From the NCBI RefSeq assembly GCF_001949145.1, contig NW_019091518.1, positions 397,980-461,979 on the forward strand: 64,000 bases of DNA. The letters run 5' to 3'. Both the position numbers and the translations under genes were made by a program. Below are positions 12,544-26,800 of this stretch, piece by piece. This stretch comes from Acanthaster planci. Taxonomy: Eukaryota; Echinodermata; Asteroidea; Valvatida; Acanthasteridae. Under the pieces are notes generated by a model, which made no database searches, had not been told where the DNA came from, and was given only the letters and a program-made list of their open reading frames with translations. Position 1 is the first letter of the stretch. Each line of letters opens with the position of its first letter.

Positions 12544-14856
12544 TTAGCTGGTGGCAGTACTATCTGTGCTGCGATGGGTGAGTGGCAGGGTTCCTTGCTC
12601 ACCAGTGTTGGCCCGGTCCTGGCTCCTGGTACCCGCCCCTTTGCTGTAATCGGCCGCCCGGTCCTTGCCGCAGCGGCCCCGGGCGAAGTCTACCCACGCC
12701 TGCCGCACCTCCTGCTGGCGCACGCAGAACAGCAGGAAGATCATCAGGCCCTGCAGCGAGTTGAAGACGCAGAACAGGACTTGGAAGGCAAAATTGGCCG
12801 TCTGGACCAGGGACAGCAGGCCAAAGACCCAGGTCAGGCCTAGCAGCACCGAGATGGCCACTGCATTCTGCAGGCGGCGCATCGTCTCCTGATGCTTGCT
12901 GCGGTCCGTGGTGCTGTTGATGCCCTTGCGGGCGCAGGTCAGCTGCCGCATGACCAACGTGAAGATGATGAAGTTAAAGAGAAGCACCAGGCCGATGAGA
13001 AGAATTTGGCCAAAGTAGAATGCGTTGCCCGGCCGCAGGAAACAACTACACATGAACATCAAATATAATAAACAGGTCAAAATTCTCAAACTATTATTCA
13101 AAATGCCCATAACATCAACAGCCAAGCTGTGATCTGTGACAGATGTTACTGTCACATTGAGTGGAACAAAGCTATGACACTGTATGACAAAAATTGAAAC
13201 AGAAATAAGAAAGCATTACCTCCAATCATGACTTCCATAAAAGCTTGCCTGACTTTTGAAATTTTACTGTTAATTTTTAATTTTTGGATACTGGGTGAGG
13301 CTTATCTGGCCGTCTTCCGTTATATTTTCAAGGCAAAAGGTTACTACATTGGCACCAACCCCCCCCAAAACAACAGTACAGTACGGGAGACTTCTACCAA
13401 TTTTGAGACCCGTTATCATATTTCTGAGGTTTATGAACTTACTAGTTGGTACTTAGGTAGTTGGTGTGGTCTACAGCAAGAATGATGATCACAACTAAGA
13501 GGGGAAGACCTAAGAGAAGAAGAGCAACAGATATGTTTATCTTGAGTTCCGAGGCCAAAAGTGCGAGAAAGGATGACAATTTGTCTGATAAGGAATCTTA
13601 CAATCATCTTATTTTGCACAGTCTTCTGGTAGACCTCTTATTTTTTTTCATGACGGAGCTTCATCGACAACATTTGAGTTGCTTGAAAAACTGTGAACAG
13701 TGCAGCCTTCGGAGGTTTGCTGGGTATGCACACCGTTGTGAAGCAATATTCACACTTCAAAATTGAATCCCAGTCTTGATTTAACTTAATCAGTGGGGCT
13801 GGGTCAAAGGTCAAAAAGTTATTGAGGGGCAGGTTGCAACACTTGCAATACAAATATCAAATTTGACTAAATTACTTCAATCCATGAACAGCTGATGTTA
13901 AGGGTTGAGCAGAGATTAGGAATCTTACCCCAGGCTGCGATGGAAGCCTTGATCAGGAAGTGAGACACATTGGCATTGAGAATTTTGACAAAGAGGAGGT
14001 ACATATTGGTGGCTTCCACAGCCATCCAGGCGATGGAAGCCAGGGTGAAGTAGTGAATCAAGACAGCCACGATGATGCAGCCAGCCTGGGGAGAGGTGGC
14101 CTCGATGCCCACCAGGAAGACCAGGTAAAGACCAGCCAGGGCAAAGCAGAAACTGACCAAGATCTGCTGGGGCCGCTTCGTGCGAAGCTTCCTACGAAAG
14201 ATCAGAAAACAGCCAGTGTACATCGTCTCCGACAGCACAAGCTGAAATTGAGTTGTGCACGAGTTCACAAACAGACACCCGATAAGTGCAGCGCTTCTGG
14301 TGCTTTGTCCATGAATTTTTTTAATTTTTGAGGAAGGCAGCAACTATACAGATGGACTGAATTCGTATCCACCTTTTCATGCTTGGATGCAAAACCAAAA
14401 CTCAGTCCATTCCACATCAGTGTCCGATGTGCACCTCTGGGTGTTAGTTTGCGAAAAAATGATGCCGTTTTCACGAACTATAGTCTGTGGTGTCAGTGAC
14501 GATGGGTAGGATATGTCAACAGTAGCCATGTGCCGTTTTTCACACTTTACTAGTAAAACAATCATCGTAAAATTTGCCTCAATGTTTGACCAAATATGAC
14601 GTGACCATGTCTGATATGAAAAGGAGCTCAAATTTGAACATGCAGAAACCCTTGGTGAGGAGTAGGTACAACGAACCAATGTAAAAACAAGCTGGAATCG
14701 GGTGAAACCATGACTTCAAACCGGACAAATAATGATTAGGGCTTACTTGACTGCGAGATACGTGATGATGGTGATGATCAACGCCACCAGCGACACAGCA
14801 CAGCCAATCTTGCTGATGATGCTGAGAACAACGTTATCCTGGTTACCATAGATATC
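12544..14856 (-). CDS. Gene A seven-transmembrane region and C-terminal tail (exons for TM1, TM2-3, TM4, TM5-7)
   Basis: Exons 14856-14747 (TM1), 14191-13929 (TM2-3), 13509-13443 (TM4, LPLLVVIIILAVDHTNY) and 13045-12544 (TM5-7 and tail). The TM3 Cys (QAGC) and the loop-2 Cys (YCFLRPG) that pair in this class are present. The tail is short, Ser/Thr-rich and ends STDSTATS. It lacks the QEHPF motif found in genes B and C. Confidence 0.92.
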
Positions 14857-17800
14857 CTGGAAAGAGCAGAAATAGATGTCAGTTACCACAGAAACGTGTA
14901 AGGACAGTGGGAAAATAAGACATGAGTGCCATTGGAGCTAATTAGCAGGCTAACAAATGAAGTATCCATGGTTTCTTTAATACAACTGCTTGATATTTGC
15001 ACATGTATCACTTTGACAACTAAAAGAATACTAAATAAAAAAACCAAACCAAATTTTTCAGCTTTTCATTGAGGATTATAACTGCAATCACATGGATTAG
15101 CTGTTTTGAAACTTCTCAAAAATCCACCACCACGTTAAGTCCCTACCATTAAACATGGAGGCGTCACATTACACATAAAATTGTACACAACCACTAACTT
15201 GCCAAAACAAACATTGAAGAAACAAAGATAACTAATAATGTATGCGCGGACAGAGTGGTTCGACTGGTGGCTTACCACAATGACAGCAAAGCTGGTCAGG
15301 TGGTCACAGTGACACACGGTGCGACTGTTGTTGATGGTGACCTGCCGGCATCCTTCCGTGGACCAATCACCAAAGCCGCCGTTTAAATTGAAATCCCAGA
15401 ATACGCACTCTGATCCATTCACTGTATTCCCTGGATTGCTCACCTGGTGATGGGGGGGGGAATATATAATGGGGGAACTATGTAAAAAGGAAATATACTG
15501 GGAATATACTGGGAATATACTGGGAATATATGATTCAATCCATCAACATTTATTTCCGTAATGCCACTAGTAGTGCATAATTAACATATCAATTGTATTT
15601 TTATGATGGGCAAAATATATAGGGATTATATGGGATGGGCATATCTGGGGGGAATACTTTGAAGGAGAATATATATCATGCAATAATTCACCATATGTCC
15701 CACTCAATATAACTCTGTAAGACCAAATAGTTTCATTGTCGCGCCCATGGTTCTACTAATGATGTAGAAATGAAACGACCACATCAGCAGTTTGATACAT
15801 TTCAGATTTGAAAATATGCAAATGTGCATTCAAGGCAGTGTTTCTATCGCTCAGATGAAAATTACCTTGGCAAATAATCTATCAAGGAAATGAAACTAAC
15901 AGCGAACACTGCATTGAATAACTGCATTGGTTGATGCATTTCTCGAATACTACTTTTTTTCCAACTACTTATGTGAGGCCACTGGGAAAAAAAGTGGGGC
16001 TGCCACGTGCATTCTCCAACTTTTCGCATGATGAAGTCAAAGTGCGAAATATCTTTACTGAACACACTTCGACGGCGTCTCACAAAAATGAGATTTTCTT
16101 CAACTCGAGCGGTTACGGCGTAATCAACAGGGAAGAACGTTTCTGTCCTTACGTTAAGGGGAAGGAATGCGCTAACAACAGGAGCCTCCATGGGCAGGTC
16201 TTGCACCCTGACTCCTTCTACAGTAGCAGCAATGACGTAGCTACCGAGGGCACGGCTGAATTTGTCCGACGGCCTGGCAGCGGCCCGTAGTTTGGGCGAC
16301 CGGAACAGCTTGGTGCTCTGGTAGAAGAAAAAGCTGATGGGCACGGAGTCACCTGACGGAATGCACGATAACAATGTGTCCGTTTCAAACACAAACTGAT
16401 CTAAAGAAAATCCTCCTCTTCTCTTAATTCAGCGTTTCCATAAAAAAAGACTGAAACGGCACAATACCAGACTCTCATAAAAGATGTGATTAACCTTGAC
16501 ATAAATACCACTGCATTGTACTTTGCATTAGTTGACTTTGTTCTGGTTCGTTGGGAACTTCAAAATAAATGCCTATGGATCTGAACTGAATAACATTTTA
16601 AGCAAGAATGTACCATAAAACTTCAGCAAGATATTGCTTTGGAAAATTGGTAAAACCCTGTACAGTGATGTTGTCTACAATATGAATTTTTAAACTTTGA
16701 AGAAAAATGACTAAATTTCTACCAAAAAGAAGAAAGTACACATGCTTTTCTTTAGTAAGCTGGTCAAAGGTTAGTTCATGTATTTCTGTAACTGTATGCA
16801 TACCTCCAGATATGAAATTCAGAATCTCTGGTGGAAGCCTGATTGATGCTTTGACCTCAGCGACAGGAACTGCAGATGGCACATAGTAAACAACGACATC
16901 CTCATCAGTCAGGGGGTCCTGGGGTTCAGCCGATGGGCTGAGCGGCACAGCAGCAAAGCCCAAGCCCAGTTGGAGGGAATCCTGGGGCACAAGGACTGCC
17001 GACACTGCCACGTAACTCTCCACCACTGTCAGGTTGCCAGCTACCTCGCTCATCTGCAGTGCTGTGATGTAGTCCTCCAGGGCACGTATGATGCGAGAAG
17101 GCGAGGTGTCCTCACCGAGGTCCTCGTAGGTCTCCCGGTCAACTTGTAGGATGTTGTTGACAACCCTCACGATGTCACCAGCAACCTATGTCCACACAGC
17201 AGATTAACATGCATGTCAGCACCAATAGTCACCCTGTACATGGTGCATACTGAATGCGAACGACATTAAACAAGCCAATAATTCATCAGCTTTCATCACT
17301 TCCCCCAAACACTGGGCGCAGTAGTTGCTTCCCTAGAAAGTTACCCAAGTAGTGCCACTCCAATCCACACCATGTAGAAAACAGGGACCAGCCTCCATGT
17401 TTTGGTAGCCATAGCGGGCTTGAACGGATGAAATGAAGTGACCTCATTGCGAACAAACAGAGACCTAGGCACTCTTACCTCTACCGAAGAGTTTCCAGCA
17501 ATCACGATCTTCTCCAGAATATCGGCAGTTGCCATGATCCCTGAGGCATCAATCCCAGTGTAATTGGACGTCAGGATCACTGTCTCTTCTGCAACCTCTC
17601 TGACATTATCACTCGTTACATTAACCTGCAAAACGGAACAATACTCAGCGTTTGACATGTTCCCAGAGTACCTCTGTTTGGAGACTATTTTCATAGTGAA
17701 ATTGACAAAGTTAATGCGAGCAACAAATTCATTGCCAGGAAGGAATGTAGCAGGGTAGCTGGACAGTATCTGACTCTTGGGGGCCCCCTTCTGTGCATAA

Positions 17801-20800
17801 AGCAGAATTTCATGTATCGCACTTAAACACCAAGATACATGTTTACGTTGGTACAAGACTACAAGTGCTGTTTGTCCATTTCTATCAAAGTCATGTTCAA
17901 GACTAAAGAATACAGTTGGAAAAGATTTTTGCTCAGGACAGACCCAAACCAGTCCTTGGCATTTTATAAAGCAAACAAAAGTAGAATGGCTAAAATTTAC
18001 TGCGATCGTTACTTCCTCTTGTTGCTTTGGTTGATTTTCTGCATGATCCGGCATCAAATCTGGCATTCTGTCCAACTAAACTGGGGCCTAGCAAGAGCCC
18101 CCTTTTCAATTCTTTCTTGTCTTCTTGCGATGGAAGCAGAAATTCATTATTTTCCATTAAACGTGCCAACATTCCTTCAATATCCCTCATCTACACTATG
18201 TTTTCAAATTGTAATCGAGTCATCATGAGTATCGAAACACCACAACTTGGTGGACTGACTCTGGACAGGTCTCCAAGCAGAATGTTGACATTGTCTCCCT
18301 CTGTGCAATCCACCAGAACCGGTTCCAGCCAGTAAGCTGGGGACAGCACATCGCCAGCGCAAGCCCTGGTCCCAAGCGGCATACCAGCTAGAAAAGGAAT
18401 AAAACAGAAAAGGAGCTCGTTGTGTGCTGTCCCAAGTGACTTGTAAAAGTTCCCGATTTCTTGGAAGCGTTTTGATTTTAATGAGAGAGCAGGCCTGTTG
18501 CCTGACCAGAGACTCGGCAGGTTCGTCAAACCAAAAAGTGGAACTTTGGGCACTGTGAACACATATGTTTGTACAAAGGCCTATCACAATGTGCTTTAGA
18601 AAACAACATTGAAAAGCTGGATGTCTGTCGAGAACCAACGGTTGCATGTAAGACTTGTACAATGTAGCTTTTGATATTGAATAAGCTTAACAATAATGCT
18701 TTGATTTCAAACCCTTTGACACACCTGAGATGTGGATATTTGCCGAACTTCCTGACGGTACATACGACTGGAGATTGACTCATTAATATTCAGAATCGTG
18801 GTCACCTTGAGCTTGAGAATCAACGTATAAGCCGTGGCTTGTATGCCGAATATTATGGTATATTTAAAATATTCAGTACACATGTACAAAAAAGACCACC
18901 AACAAGCAGAACTCAGAAGCGAGGGGGGGGGGGTTGTTCAAACCCTCCCAAGCCTACGAGCCTGGAGAGGGATGACCTTTTTTATGATAGCAAGTTGGTC
19001 TGCTTTGCACAAAAATTCACTAGTGTGAAGTGCAATCTGAGTTTAACCTCTCACCCTTGGAGGTTGACAGTGGGCACTGTTCCACAGACTCGGCAATGCC
19101 TCCGACTTTGGTCTGGGGAAATGTCACACCATCCACTTCCTCACCGAGGCAGGTGACTACATACATGCATCAAAGAAAAGCAATGAAAGATTGATGTAAA
19201 ATGCTACGTTTTTAACCAGCAAACCACAAAACTATACACAGCAATGTGTGTGGAGATCAAGCCCTGGACATTTGTATCAATGTTAAATTAAGAATGCTCA
19301 CAAAGCCTTGTACATGTATATCACAGAATCTTAACTACTCTAGTTCACTGTTTATGCTTAAAAATGTTTTTTGGGTAAATAAAATCACCAACAACAGTCA
19401 TTTCTTTCCTTCTTTAAGATACAGGCTTTTGCCTTCTGCTTCTCAGTCAAAATTTCAATTCTCTTTCAGCTGGAGCAGAGGAAGGAATATCTTGCAAGGC
19501 AAAAAGCAAGGTTACTCTAATATCCATACATTTATCAGGTTTGTAAGAACGTAAACAGTCAATGCCTTCTGCATTTTCCCCCGTGGAAATTTTCCCAAGT
19601 TTCTTGTCGCACCTTTTGTTTTCCATTCGGCCTGAAGATGAGATTTGGGTCACGGGTCAACATGTTCATCTGCAAACGGTTGGCTGTGTTTTCATTCTAC
19701 TTACCCAGACTGAGCACCATGATACTACCGGGGAGGAACGTAAGAGTCTCGGATGGTGCATCACGGATTGCTCCAGCAATGAAATCTGCCAGTTTGCCGT
19801 CATCCATGTTGGACTGACCAACGTACAGGATGATGTCAGCAACTACACTTCCGGGTGTGAAGCCTACCAGGTCAAGATTGGTGCTTAACATTCCAAACTC
19901 GCCCAGTGCAGAATCAAGCTGAGCAAAGAACAGTGAAAATGAAACTAAATCAGTCTAGGAAAAACATTGACAGAAATGTACTTTTTCCACATTTTAAAAG
20001 TCCAAAATATTCTTCTGACACCTGAAGAAAAAGTTATCTCTAGTTCTTACGTGCGAGCGGAGTTCGTTCCACAGCATTGTGTATTCCGTGCTGTTTGGAT
20101 TAGTCAGGTTTGGTGTGTAAACTCGATCTATTGCTGCCATCACTTTGAACATGGAAAAGCCTGCGGAAAGAAAAATCATTCAAATTCACGTTTTAACCAT
20201 TTACTGAACACACTTTAGTATTTCTTACAATTTACAAAGACTCCTACTTTTATTTCCTACCCATGGCTCAAGTAATAAAATGAAGATTCCTTTGCACAGA
20301 ATGGGTCACATTTTCAATTTTTACCAGAACTTAAAAGAAACTTTCAGAAATTCCCAGGTTTGTTGCCACACTAATTCCTTTGGCATTCAATAAGTCCATT
20401 ATGCAGAGACTATGCACTATCTGGAAGCTGAAGATCTATGACACAGGTTGAGTTTTAATTACATGTAGATCACTACTATCCAATCACAAGTTAGTCCCAG
20501 GCTCGATAAGTCACATTATCTTCAGGCAAACTTGAATTCTCAGTGCTGATTGGTCGAGCCATGGCAACAAACAGAGCGATATACATGTAATGCATGGTTC
20601 ATATCAAACCCTGCATAATGCACTGTTCTAACTCAACGCATTGCGCTATTTTATGCTAAAAGCAAACGCACATCTGTATGACTGTAAACTCAAAAGTGGC
20701 GTGTCTGCCTGTGCTGACCGTCACTTGTGTTTAAAGGCATGTACATGTACACTTTAAACAATTTCCTTTCTTGTATGCCCTGTTGTTATTGAAATAAGTT

Positions 20801-23800
20801 AAAACACAAATAATTCCCCTGCTCTGTTGTTATTGAAATAAGTTAAAACAAAAATAATTCCCCTGCTCCCCAGACAAAATAGCAGAATTGTGGTACAATG
20901 GTGTTACTGTTTTGGTTGTGCGCCGTATGATATCTTTTGTCTTCTTGTTTTTATGTAAAGCGCGCATAGGCCCCTTTCATTTTTTTAGAAAATCTTTCTT
21001 TATTGTGTCTTCAAGCAAGCTAGTATTATTCGTTATCACACTCGTGCTTGTAGAACAAGGAATAATGTAGTGTGTCAGTGTCTCATATACCACTCAGCCT
21101 TCGGCCTTGTGGCGTACGGGACGCAAACACACTACATTATTCCGTCTTCCACTCGTGCTTGAGTGATAACTAAAAATATCTTCTTAGCAACCTTCCAACA
21201 ACATTTTGTTCCGATGTCAATCGTGTATTACTTCAGTATTTTATGGTTAGACCATAACAATTTTCCTCTTATAAATAACTTGCTATTGACTTGAGACCGA
21301 TCTCTGAGTGACCAAATTGGGATTGGAATTTGAGGACAAAAAAAAGAAATCTGGGGGTTTATCTGATTTTTACAGTAACTGGTCAGGTGTGGTTCCTACA
21401 ACTATGCATACCGTCCACAGTGAGAGTAGCTGGGCGGGTTTCTTGGCTGATGTCATCGTAAGGTGTGCCGCCTTTACCGACACACATGTACGAGCCTTGG
21501 ACCCTGGGATTGTCGAACTGAGTAATCGTAAACGACAGTGTGCTGCCACTCTTGACGAGTGTCCGACCAGGGACGGGAGCCACTTTGTACCACTCGTACG
21601 TCACGGCATTCTCGATGTAACAAGTCATAATGGCTGTCCCTTCCTCTACCTCATTGTTACTTGGCCTCAAAACAACGTCCACTGACCTTGGATGAGTAAC
21701 GACTTTGGGCACTGTGGTAAGTAAAAAAATCAAACAGTGTTCATAGATGCATGTATATCTGAACGGCTAGGTCTCAGTGGGATGTAGTGCATTGTTGCAT
21801 ACTGGGTTCCAAATGGGTACCTTACGTCGTACTCACCAGCCGTTGATGAGCCAAGACAAATCTGATAGGACAGCAGCTGAAGGTTTCTCCTTTGGGGGCA
21901 TCCACTTTCCTCAAAATCCTGCTGTTTTTGAGACCACTGTGGGAGGAAGTCGTCACAGAAGGAGTTGTTGCCCTGGGCGCAACTCAGAACTTCCAGCCGA
22001 GCCGGCGGAGGTGGTGGACTCTCAAAGAATCTTTGCTCCTGAAGGACCGTCACGCTGAAAAGAATGACACTGTTGGCAGCCAGGGAGACTGGCGGGTCGA
22101 GGTCTAAGGTAACATCCCCGAAGGGCGGTACATAAAGGTTCCTGAACTCTCTCGAGTATATGTCAGTGTTCACACCCCTGCGCTTGCGCCTTAAGGGCAA
22201 GGACACAGTGAGCCGAACCGGTAACACAACACCTCCTGCAGATGGTCCGCTATCTCCATAATCTGGGTTGCCCTCGTCAATGTTACCTGGGTTAAGAGCC
22301 GACGCATCCATGGTGAATCTGTGGGCCACCACAGCCTGTCCAATTGAAAATGAAAACTCTGGGGAAAAGGGTGACCGGCCTGAGGAACTTCCTGATAAAG
22401 ATGTTGCGGAAAGGCATGGAGTTTCCATCTGGAATGGGAAGCCGCGAACCTCAAGATAAAGATTCTCGCATTCCTCACCTGGAAGAGATGGCGAAAGTTT
22501 TCTAACTCCATCTTTGGGATTGTTTTCAGTAGGAGGGTGTGCTTTGGACCAGATATTAGAATCAACTGAAGCACGACGACTCTGTAGTTAGCACCACACA
22601 GGGTGTCGCATGTGAGGTATCCCATATATATTTTCTCAACTTCTTTTGTCCAAAGCATACAACCATTTTTCAGTGGTCTGTACAAACATGCAGTATGCAT
22701 ACCTCTATAATTTAACCCAAAATGAGCCCAGGATATTTTGGGGTATCTTACAGCCCAGGGAAGGGGATCACTAAGAACTCAGTTGACCAATGCCAAGTTG
22801 AAACATTTGAAACATAGCATGCATATAACAACATTTATAAAACACAAATGTGAAGTTTCAACTTATCCAATATATGGTTTTTGCTGTTACGGTACGTCAT
22901 TTAAAGTTGAAGGCCCCATAACTGCATGCGCACTGAACACGGCAGTAGACATAAGTATGTTTTGGTGGACCGGTCTTGAAAAAAATGGGTGGTACGACAT
23001 GATCCCCTTAAATGTTGCCCACACACTACAAATAATTCAATTTCTTTAATTAAGTAAGACCAGGCAAAATTCATTCAAACAAATATCGTCCGGTGTTCAC
23101 ATACTCGTACTTACCCCAGTATGAGACCGTCACAGTCTCTTCATAAGATATGCGTTCCTCAAGCACACAAGTAAAACTGTGGAAGTTAAAAAAAATCCAA
23201 AGATCAGGCACTACAAACCGCAGGTCGTCACTGGTTTACAAAAAGAGCGATTACCAGCCCAAAATAATTGGAACTACACAGTAAGAACTGGTTCTCGGTT
23301 CTCTCCCAAACTGCCAAATGTCAAGCTTACATGAAACTCCGACACACCTTACAAGGCAGATTAACTTGTATTTCATTCCAGACAGAATCTTCCTCAAAGG
23401 CATAAATGAGTGCTTGGAAAAGCAAAGTCCATGATGTTAAAAGGTGGGTACAGTTTGCGATCTTAATTTCCAAAGACTGCATTCAACATGCAAGTTTTGA
23501 GTTACAGTTCCTTGAGAGTGGAACCACTATCCTCCCTCCCCACATGCCCAGTTATTACCACTTGTGTGGTGTTACCTTGTCAACAAACAGTACCAGAACC
23601 ACGAGAAAACCAACCTTTGTGCCTGGAATGAAACAGTCACATCTAAGGCAGCAGAGCCAAAGCCAGATGCCACCACATTCATGTTGCTGTCGTACCACAT
23701 GACCGACGGTGGAAAGACCCCATGCCCGACGCATATCAGGACCACGTTATCCTCTAGGAATGACGACACACTTGGACTGACAAATCCAAATGTCGGCGGA

Positions 23801-26800
23801 GCTGGGGGGGGATTTTCAGACAAAAAAATCTCACTGAAGTGCTATTCTGGCTCTCTCTTTTTTCCCCAATGGATGTCATGAGTTTTTGGCAAATTTTATC
23901 ATCCACACTGGCTTTGGGCAAAATGAACAGAAAACCTGTCTATCTACAGTGTCAATTAAAATGGTCAAGTTCTTTGATGACAGACCAGAGGATCTGGTGG
24001 ACTGTTTTAAAACCATACATGGGCCAAAAGTAGCACATCAAGAGGGTCAAAAGATGCTCAAAGAACTTTGGATGAGGTCTATATCATGAAACAGTCAAAT
24101 AAAGAAACCAGATTTGGGGATTTCTGATTTCCTGAGAAGAGTACTGAAGGAAATTTCCAAAGCAGTGAGGGCTCAGTGTGTAATGACAGGTTATGCATAT
24201 TGACAGCTCACCTAACAAATGCTAGAGAAAACTTTCAGTGTGAAACAATTGGAAATTGTGCAAAAGCACCTGCAATACCATCAATTTGTCAAAAGCCTAT
24301 AATTTCAAGTACAGGTTTTGCCCTTACACAGACATATCAGGGCAACACCTGTTTTTAACACCTCCTCAACCAAAAGTATATCTTTGAAAGACCATAATTT
24401 GTCCAGGGTATATAACAAGTATTGTAAAGGCTGACCATCGTGCACTGTGATTTCACACCACCAAACACATGCCAAATTTCTGGATGCTCAGACATGCTCA
24501 TGCCGTGGTTGTAAGAACCGCACATGTTGAAACACATGTGATGTTGTTGCATGTACATGTAGGACCCAAACATTCTGAATAAAATCAGGCGTCTCTGGGT
24601 AAGCTTACCCAGGCACGAGTCGTAGATGCTATACAGGATTTCATTCTGTTCTGGAATGCCGCATGGTCGGACATCAGGTCTGCTAGAGAAGGTAGCCAAT
24701 GTCTTCCAGGTGACAAAGGCATCCAGACAGGCTCTGTTGTCACATCCAGCCGTGAAGGTGCTAAACCGGACGCCAACGCTGGACCGGTTTCTACTCTCAG
24801 CAGGAAATGGGGGTGGGCTGTCCAAGATGTTCTCGTCAAACTCCATCGTCACCTCAATCTCCTCGCTTGGTCGGACGACCAACGGCTGACGCAGGTCCAG
24901 TTCCACAAAACTTTCTGCACTCAGTCCACGGGGAACCTGTGTTTGTCGTATGACACACAAAATTGTTTCTAACTCAGAATTGCATTTAATGCCCTGGCAT
25001 AACTCTCATATTACGGACAAACCCCGAGACATGACTTCTTACATAAAAATACCCTGCAGGTTTGAAAAACAAACAAAACCAAACTACCGTACTTCAGTGA
25101 AAGTTTCATGTCACCAACACTAAGCTGTCTTCTCTCCTTACAATGCTATGGGATAAGAGATGTAACATTAATAACACAAAGCAAAAATGGTGTCTCAACC
25201 AGGAATATGTCACTTAAAGCACGCTGAAGAATTTTCCTTACATATTCCACGACAGCATACAGCAGACATTGAACCTCATGCCTTTTGGGGGGATTTCCTT
25301 TTAAGCTGTGACTTACCACTGTAAAAACATTCCTCACTTAAACTCTGTGGTATTTATTTGTCCATCTTTCCTCAATACTCAGGAAAAGGGAAACCTATCG
25401 CTAATGATATTGTGACAGGAAGAGCAAAACATCTTCACCCATCCTTACACAGCTATACTTGTGGGGTATTTCCTTTATTCTCATGTACACAACTCCCACA
25501 CATCACACACAAAATTTCAAATCACTCCAATTTAAACCAAATTCACTCTCCTGGGTTGAAATTTCGACCGTATGTCCCTTACACTTCAATTTGTGACAGA
25601 TTTTTACCCATCAAAAACTTCCCCTTTTGAGTTATTTCCAAATCAGTTTCGTGAAACTCTTGTGAGGTACCAACCACAAGGTAAACACTGGCCTTGTGGG
25701 GTACTTTCCATTGCTCCGGTACCCCACGAGGCCCCACGTATAAGTGCACATGTACTTACTGCAGCCCGTACTGTTGTAGTCTTTACAGATGCTGGGAGAC
25801 TGATATTGATGAAGATGGTGGGTGACACTAATTCTTTTGACTGTAGATCGATGATGTCTGTGACATTCAACCTGACCTGTAGACAAGGTAACCGTTTTAC
25901 TACTGTCACAGCATGTATCATTAATGAGCATATGGTTGGTATTCAAATTTGAGTGTCAGGTACAATGTACTTGGGTTTAATTTGCATGCGTACATGTAGA
26001 TGGTGGGGGAGGGACAAACAGGGGCACCACCCCTAAAAAGAACGGACAAAAATATGTAAATTTTTCTTAAATAATTGGAAAGGCAATGTTGGAGATCTAC
26101 TTCATTTTCCATCCTTCCAAAAGCGTTTCAAAAATTGGTCTCAAAAAACCTTAAAATGTTAAGAGAATGGTTCAATTTCTGCACCCTCTCCTAAAAGACA
26201 ATTGTGCCCCCTTCACCCCGAAAAGAAACGGGTTCTGGATCCACCCTTGTATGCCCACCTAATCAGAACGGAAGAAGTGTTCTAAATTCTGCAGAACAGT
26301 GAAACTTGTTCCCAAATCTACTGTAGACCAGGTTCATATTTCACTTCAGGGCAATTAGCAAAGTTGGTGATGAGCTGCACTGAACCCTCTCACCATGGAG
26401 GAAGGACACAGAAGGAGTTTGAACTGTCCAGGCTATAACATCTGGCCGATTACCACTTTCTGGCATGCCCGGCATGTCCATAGCCAGAGCGCAGCACACG
26501 CCTGCTACCCACCACCTGTTCTGCAACCGTAAGCTCCCTTTGTACCCCATGATCATCGCCGCAATTTTTCGTTGGTAATCTGCATCCCTAAAACGTTGTG
26601 TACTGCAGTATAGGAAGTTGAATATTCATGCCATCGTTGGTGCTTGGTATGAACTGACAACAACATCAAATTTAGTGCTTGCACAGTTGCTTTTATCAGG
26701 CTGTATACCCGAAGCGTTCATGTGCAGTTGTTGCCCTTATCGAATGCTTTCTTCTGGACTTCTTTTGGGGAATAAATAGCCCAGCTGTTTGTAAGATTTT

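Noticed and set aside
12505-12892. Several + strand open frames opposite the gene A TM5-7 exon
   Set aside because: Antisense shadows of a well-supported conserved coding exon; the same kind of shadow appears over the B and C last exons.
25690-25740. GTGGGGTAC / GTACCCCAC hairpin as a regulatory RNA structure
   Set aside because: Short arms inside an intron with no conservation evidence; probably repeat debris.
26341-26556. A 71-codon minus-strand frame between M1 exons 1 and 2 of gene A
   Set aside because: The M1 exons flanking it join directly in phase 0 and align to M2 without needing extra sequence; the frame has no domain-like pattern.
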